Of a stretch of DNA of 64,000 nucleotides, positions 58,091 to 64,000 are shown one piece after another. Numbering within the stretch: position 1 is the first letter of the stretch; every line of letters begins with the position of its first letter. The position numbers were made by a program, and so were the translations under genes. Below the pieces are notes generated by a model, which made no database searches, was not told the origin of the DNA, and saw only the letters and a list, made by a program, of their open reading frames with translations. This stretch comes from Gentiana macrophylla. Its lineage: Eukaryota > Streptophyta > Magnoliopsida > Gentianales > Gentianaceae. The stretch lies in assembly GCA_026214975.1 (NCBI GenBank), contig CM047805.1, forward strand, positions 190,039,620-190,103,619. Direction: 5' to 3'.

Positions 58091-58871
58091 GAAACTCAAT
58101 TATTGTGATGTGTTTTAGTAGTAATACACATATATACCCCTATATTATAATTAATGATTGCTTTGAAATATGAAATAAATATACAACAATGACGGTTAGG
58201 GTAGAGGTATGTTTGAAAAAAGAGTATTAAATAATATATTGGTTTTTTAAATAGATATTTTTTATGGAAGAATATATTTTTTTTTAATGTAAACAATTTT
58301 TGTAAAACGGTGGTGGTGTATTTTATTTCCCTAATACGTGTTAAATCAAAATAAATCATGTCCAAACAGACTTTTAAAAAAAAAGTGAATTTCTCCTAAA
58401 TTTCCAAGCTTATTTAGGTTTAAATAGAAAAAGAAAAACATTTGGGGAATAGTAGCTTTATCAAGTTTTAATTATAGTTGGCGGTACTCTTCACGAGGGT
58501 CGTTTATCCATGTGCTTGCTTGCTACTTTATCAACAAATGCATCGGTACTCTAAATTAATTCAAACTTTTACCCAGTTTAATTAAGTAATGTGCAATACT
58601 CGGTTTTTTTTTATAACATCCATTCAGACATTTTCAACCGAATTAAAAAATTGGTTAATTATCCTTCATATTAATTTACAATAGTTATAGATGAATTTAT
58701 AATAAATTATGTGATATAAGAAAATATAATACCACATCTACTAACACCAATTAGTTTTAGTATAACGGTAAGCGCTTGATCTTAATATTGCATCAGAGAG
58801 CTGGAGATCTCAAGTTCAAGTCTCGCTTCTTGCACAATTAAAAACAAGAAACAAATCATTTGTTTTGGCAA
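58091..58871. other. AT-rich intergenic DNA, nothing recognised
   Basis: No ORF with family resemblance. Long A and T runs. Confidence 0.55.
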
Positions 58872-59193
58872 GTTTGTTTTGGCCAGAGTTTTTTTGGGCG
58901 TTTTTTTTACATCACATCACAAATCATTTCTTACAATTCTCTCACCAATCAAATCTTCAACTACAAATAAAAAATATTAAATCATCTCTCATCGTTTCAC
59001 TTTATCAACTTTATTACATTTTTTACCATTATTTTATTCATTATTCTACTTTATTTCACCAATCATTTCATAATCTACACCAATCATTATTCTACTTTAT
59101 TTTACCCATTCAACTTTCTAATAATTATTTCAATCACTTTATCAAAAAAAACTCCAAAAAAAACTCCCAAAAAAACTCCAACCCAAAACAAAC
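58872..59193. mobile_element. MITE with GTTTGTTTTGG ends, copy 1
   Basis: The left end 'gtttgttttggccagagttt' is the inverted counterpart of the right end 'aaactccaacccaaaacaaac'. The interior 'aatcatttcttacaattctc' and 'caccaatca' phrases are shared with the copy at 63123-63454 in the same orientation. The open frame across it is compositional. Confidence 0.8.
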
Positions 59194-59208
59194 ACAACCA
59201 AAAAAACT

Positions 59209-59545
59209 CAAGTGTTAGGTCATCTCTCTTCTTATAGGCTCTACTCACTTCTTATAGGCTCATACTTCTCAAACAATAAAAACAAACAAGTTAAGTGTTG
59301 GGTCTCTCGGTGAGTTAGTATTATAGTTGTGAAAAATTAAATGAGTTAGTATTATGGATAAAATTTAAACTGCATGTGATTAAAAAGCTTTCACCTATTA
59401 AGTGTTAGCCATCTCTTCTTATAAAGCCACACTTCTCAAACAATAAAAACAAACAAGTTAAGTGTTGGGTCTCTCGGTGAGTTAGTATTATAGTTGTGAA
59501 AAATTAAATGAGTTAGTATTATGGATAAAATTTAAACTGTGTGAT
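59209..59545. repeat. Direct duplication of ~150-190 bp
   Basis: 'acttctcaaacaataaaaac' at 59264 and 59431 starts identical stretches running through 'gttgggtctctcggtgagtt' and 'attatggataaaatttaaac'. The first unit has an extra ~20 bp. Confidence 0.85.
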
Positions 59546-60057
59546 TCTAATCGTTTCACCTATTATTTCATCTCGAAGTATTTTTCACGATATTACTATG
59601 TCCTTATGTTTGACTCTTTTTTACTCTTCAGTCTCATTAATAATTTCCGTGGCAATAAAAATACAAATAAAAGCAGCCCCACATGTATTTTTTTAGGAGG
59701 TTCTTGTGTGGTGTCTCTACACGTGTAGACACACTATGTAGAGACATACATACCACACAGTTTCATTATGTCTTTAAATTGTGTGTTTCTGATCGTTTCA
59801 CCTATCATTTAACCTAAAAATCTTATCCACACAATAACTTCCAATTTTTCTATGTTCTGTGTGTTTTAAAATCTGGCTACATCTTAAAAATAAAATAGAA
59901 CAGCGTGCTTATCACATTGAAATAATTAATAATTTATTAATTCCTTTTGCTTCTACGAACTTTTGTCCAATCTTTTTTACTAGTATGATTTTAGTAGTAT
60001 TTTATATGCATTGGAACTAGTGAATTAGATTTAATCATAACTCGTTAAACAAGTACA
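59546..60057. other. AT-rich intergenic DNA with one palindromic patch
   Basis: 'tgtctctacacgtgtagaca' at 59717-59736 is self-complementary in its core. Nothing else was recognised. Confidence 0.5.
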
Positions 60058-60543
60058 CTAAGACTATCTCCAACAACAACCCTTTATATCACCCTCTAAC
60101 TGTATTGTTCTCCGTTCCAGTTTCACCTTTTTAACACTTTATAAATTAATCTACTCCAACAAACACCTTTTATACAATCCTCTTAAAACATTTTTTCCCT
60201 TCATCTTATATATAACAAACAAAATCATACGATGAACATCCAATATTTTTTTACTCTACTATTTTTCTTATTATTTTTTCCAGTATTTTAGTTACATTAT
60301 TTTCATGTTTATAATCATACACGATATAATATAATATTTCAGAGAAAAAAAAAAGGCATTACGGCAAACAATGGAAAAGCACCAAAAAAAAAAAAAAAAG
60401 TTTACTTTATCATGAACTCCAAATTTGGAGTAGACTATAGAGAAATTTAAAGTTAGAGTGTACATAAAAGGCATTGTTGTAGACATCAAGTAGAGAATAT
60501 ATACTTTAAAGTATTGAAAGAGTGTGTCATTGGAGACAGTCTA
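60058..60543. mobile_element. hAT-like MITE with CTAAGACTATCTCCAA ends
   Basis: Left 'ctaagactatctccaacaac' (60058-60077) and right 'tcattggagacagtctaaa' (from about 60528) are inverted repeats of a common plant MITE type. No coding content. Confidence 0.6.
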
Positions 60544-61150
60544 AAACCTCTATAATAAATTAATATATAGTTGAGACCGGAAGATTTTATTAATTTAGAG
60601 AGGTATTAATTTATCAATAAATTAATAATTATTAATTTAAAGAGAATTTTTGATATCAAACAAAATGACGCATGTTCAGAGGTCCAGACCTTAGAAGAAA
60701 TTGCAAATATCATTCTTGAAAATAATGCTGAAGATGATGTTGAAGACGATACAACACCTTTGGAACTCATTACACGTAAAGAAGACTCAACGCATCAAAG
60801 TGACTTAACAACTTTTTGATGCAAATTCGAAAGCACCACACTCGAACTTTTGGATGCAATAAAGAAGATTAGAGATGAGAACTTCAGCGATTTAAACTTT
60901 AAGAAAAAAACAGACAACAATAATCATATTTTACAAAATTGTAACATATATATTTTTGTGATTATGGAGAATTATTAATTTATGATATTATTGGCACTGT
61001 ATATCTATACAAGGATTTTCTAAAAATTATTATCTTATTATCTTATTGAAATTGATCATTTTTTGAATTGGCCCAAATCGGGACCGGAGAAAAATATTAT
61101 TTTAGAGAGGTTATTAATTTAAATAGTATTAATTTATAGATGTTTTACTG
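60537..61150 (+). mobile_element. Deletion derivative of a pogo/Lemi1-like DNA transposon
   Basis: The left end 'taaaacctctataataaatt' and right end 'aatttatagatgttttactg' are the CAGTAAAACCTCTATAAATT-type termini of plant pogo elements (Lemi1/Emigrant). Between them a short acidic coding remnant survives at about 60662-60910 (EVQTLEEIANIILENNAEDD, then a TGA, then LELLDAIKKIRDE), which I read as the C-terminal tail of the CENP-B/pogo-type transposase. The catalytic domain is missing. The left end abuts or overlaps the hAT-like MITE. Confidence 0.65.
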
Positions 61151-62200
61151 TATATGCATGATCGAAACATATAAGTCATATGAGGGTATATATATAAAAA
61201 CTCTAGTGTAATATACTTGTCCATAGTGGTCCTAGAGCAATTACAGTAAATACTGTAAAATCTTTAAAACGTTAAAAAAAGCACATCAGTAAATACTTTG
61301 TTTTTTTAGTGTGAAGAAATATTCTTACAAATTTTCTTTACATCTACATTATTCTTACAAATTTTGTAAATATTTTCTTTATATTTACTCCATTACGTAA
61401 AATAGAGAATCTGATTTATTTCATCTTAATTCTGTAAGCTAGAAAAATGTGCATTTAAAACTATCAAATGTAGAATTCGTTAAGAACATCTGAAATGAAT
61501 CCTCTTATAGAGGTAGAATATGGTCGTAGCACATTTTGTAATCATTTTATTCGATTATTAATTGCCCCGATATAATTTGGGAATCTATCATAGTCGGTCC
61601 CATGCTAAATGGGGTTTAAGACCGGTTGGTCGGACGGCCCCTTTGATCGGTTAGTCCGCCAGCGAGACCAGTTATTATATATAAATATATAATAAAACCA
61701 AATCATAAATTCAATACTTTTTCATTTATGACATGCCGCATCTTTTGAAATTTTTCTATATTCTTCTTTTTTTTAAATTCAGTTATGTGTGTTTTATTGT
61801 GACCATGGAGTTGATAGTTTCACCACATTGTGACATTAAGTATTTGATGTTATTTTAATATATAGATCTAGAAATTATGTATTTGTTCCCTAAAAAAAAA
61901 AAATGTATTCGTATTACTAACTCCTCCCCACAAAAAGTATCCAATTTTTGTATTGCATACGGATTAAGAAATCGATTAATGTGTAGTATTTTGGACATAT
62001 ATGGGTATCACTTAATAAATGCTTCTTTCGGAATGTGAAATTAACATACAAACATTAAATGCTATAATAGAAATACTTTGGAAAAATGAATTAAATGATG
62101 TATTGGTTTTCTATATGAACACTTTTTATGAGACGGATGTGGTAATATTTTTATAATTTATTTAAAAATATGTATTAATGGTATTTCAGACCAGGACATA
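61151..62200. other. AT-rich intergenic DNA, nothing recognised
   Basis: No gene or repeat with clear ends. A short self-similar 'ggtcggtcc/ggttggtcgg' patch lies near 61590-61665. Confidence 0.5.
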
Positions 62201-62620
62201 AGTCATGACATCTAAAGCTTTAAGAGAAAATTGGTCTATGATAATTATTTTTAATAAAATTGCCGAATTGTGGGTGAGGGATCTCACATGCACCTTAGGG
62301 CCGGCCCAAGCCCTAAACCTAGGTTGCCTGGTGAAAAGGTCGGTCATGTTTTCCCAAATCATGTATCCGGAAAAAAAATGTCGAGACTTGATAATTGATA
62401 TACCTAAAAGTTCGAGATCCCATTATAGGAAGAAGATATCAGACAATGCTCGAAAAATTTGTTTGCAAAGCAAGCAATTGACCTCGCGGAGATGATCAAT
62501 GTAACCTTTTGATGATATTTGTGTGTGGCCAGCAAAACACACAATAGAGTCAGGGGTCTCGAAGTTTACATCCAATTGACAACGCCCTATTTGATAGATA
62601 AATAACACGCAAGAGTGTAA
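62201..62620. other. Possible decayed coding or retroelement fragment
   Basis: Higher GC than its surroundings and open for 60-96 codons on both strands (62205-62495 plus; 62608-62423 minus). The translations match no family I know. A 'gggccggcccaagccc' palindromic patch sits at about 62300-62315. Confidence 0.25.
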
Positions 62621-62929
62621 GGTAACAAATCGAAAAAAAAAAAAAGGAGTGTAAGGTAATTTGATTTAATAGATGAAGAGAGAGTTGATTTCTTTATATA
62701 GCATACCACGGTGAATTAGTTTAAATCGGTTCAACTCTTATATTATCAAATTGTATGTAAATTCCAATTTATCCAACATCGACAGATCAGATAAGATAGT
62801 CAAACTCGTTTTGTTCTATGCTCAGTATTAGTGTTTAATCAAAAGATATCATACTCTGATTAAGTTTATCACGGATTATTATGTTCTAGATACATCACCA
62901 TAATTTCCTTTTTTTGAAGGAGAAAAGAG

Positions 62930-63122
62930 GTATTTTAATAATCAATATCCACCATACAAACGACAAAAATGTCAACAGGGGGTGAGCTTCCCCAATATGC
63001 CGATGCAGTAATCAATAAACTATGTCTAGCTAAAAGATGTGTTGGATTTTTTCCCGAACGACGAATAAATGCAAAAGAAACAGAAGCAAAACTAGGCAGA
63101 AGGGCTAAACAATCATGCTCTT
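62930..63122 (-). pseudogene. LINE-type RNase H-like C-terminal fragment, cut by a MITE
   Basis: The minus strand reads VSFAFIRRSGKNPTHLLARH, then ITASAYWGSSPP and a TAA, the same domain end as at 56400-56830 but a different sequence. The upstream part is missing at 63123, where a MITE begins. Confidence 0.65.
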
Positions 63123-63454
63123 GTTTGTTTTGGGTTGAGTTTTTTTTGGGTTTTATACATCACATCACCAATCATTTCTTACAATTCTCTCACCAATCAA
63201 TTCTTCAACTACAAATAAAAAAATATTAAATCATCTCTAACCATTTCACTTTATCTACGTTATTACTTTTTTTAACATTATTATATTCATTATACTATCG
63301 TATTTCAATTTCTTTCACAACTCATTTTTTTATCTACACAAATTTCAAAAAAACACTTTAACTTTCTAATCATTATTTCAATCATTTTTAGCATATTTTA
63401 TTATCCACTAATATATTAAAAAAAAACCAAAAAAAACTTCAACTCAAAACAAAC
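63123..63454. mobile_element. MITE with GTTTGTTTTGG ends, copy 2
   Basis: 'gtttgttttgggttgagttt' and 'aaacttcaactcaaaacaaa' are inverted ends. The interior is close to copy 1 at 58872-59193. Confidence 0.82.
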
Positions 63455-64000
63455 GGAAAGATGCTCCATAGTTCTGCATATCACTATAATTTTAGTCCTC
63501 TTTGTATGCGGTCCCTTACACACCATGATGGAGATTATTGTGTAGAATATCACCAAACAGTCATGGAGACACCGCAGTGTGTCATTCACACACGCACGAT
63601 AGGCCGGCTAATCCGACCCTACCATGATGCCTTGTAACAAAATTTAACTATTTACGCAAATAATACATAATACACACTAGTATGCCAACCCTGAATAATC
63701 ATAGGCATGACATACTAGGGGGCAACTACATCACTCACACAAACAAAACAAAAACTTCAAAATTCCATTAACTCTAAAAAGCGTAATGACCAAAAAATTA
63801 CCGAACTAAAAAATATATACTATCAAAATATAAAAACTAAGCCTACATAGGGTACTTCGCCTCGAGATCCACCCCCGCTTGAAATTCCTTCACCCGAAGA
63901 GAGTATATCGACTCAAGGCCGTGGCTATGCAAATCGGAGTGGGCTGCTTATCAATTGAGAGGTCCGGGAAGGACCCTACAATCGCTTACCCCTGGGTGTG
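63455..64000. other. Intergenic DNA to the window edge; possible short minus-strand exon near the end
   Basis: Mostly AT-rich. The last 160 bp are GC-richer, and the minus strand has a 30-codon open stretch ending at a TAG near 63848 (GLESIYSLRVKEFQAGVDLE), preceded by an AG that could be a splice acceptor. Too short to assign. Confidence 0.25.

Noticed and set aside
58865..59218. 117-codon ORF
   Set aside because: It spans a MITE end to end and reflects its low-complexity composition.

Overview
The window is plant nuclear DNA. It has one intron-containing A-type cytochrome P450 gene, spliceosomal introns, MITEs, Ty3/gypsy LTR retrotransposons primed by tRNA-Asp, and a Mutator-like transposon (MULE). 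The P450 resembles the CYP76A group, which suggests a eudicot and perhaps an asterid; the species cannot be fixed from this sequence. The P450 is the only host gene I can support as intact. About 80% of the window is transposon-derived.

Layout. 1-1230: probable degenerate LTR. 2076-3020: a composite repeat with two nested MITEs; a second copy lies inverted at 56838-57834. 5918-8097: the two-exon P450. 8987-20663: a complete but coding-dead Athila-type element on the minus strand (TSD GTATC). 20832-22585: solo LTR (TSD CTTAG). 23857-55646 (approximate): a MULE. 55.6-64 kb: AT-rich DNA with MITEs, a pogo/Lemi1-like deletion derivative and pieces of LINE RNase H domain.

The MULE is the most interesting object. 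It carries two convergent genes, each starting near one terminal inverted repeat. On the plus strand is a MURA-like transposase, now broken. On the minus strand is a long multi-exon gene of the Ulp1-protease-carrying (Kaonashi-like) type. I could trace this second gene from a basic first exon at 55285 to a stop at 28727. It is split by an 18.1-kb Tat-lineage Ty3/gypsy element (34573-52677, TSD GTATA) and by a solo LTR (28844-31108, TSD CTGTA). The Tat element is itself split by an Athila-like element without gag-pol (to 51751), whose left LTR is mostly hidden by a 100-N assembly gap. Removing the solo LTR on paper restores the reading frame of the last Ulp1 exon exactly. That exon reads D-A-G where the protease family has the catalytic D-C-G. 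The non-coding parts of the MULE carry about 27 copies of GCAGTGAC(AT).

Other notable structure: a hairpin-repeat array in the leader of both Athila-like elements; a duplicated polypurine-tract motif in both; an antisense ORF region and a ~125-bp tandem array in the 3' part of the Tat element; and clustered differences in GC-rich patches between LTR pairs, which look more like consensus errors than evolution. All coordinates, splice sites and homology calls were read by eye, without alignment or database searches.
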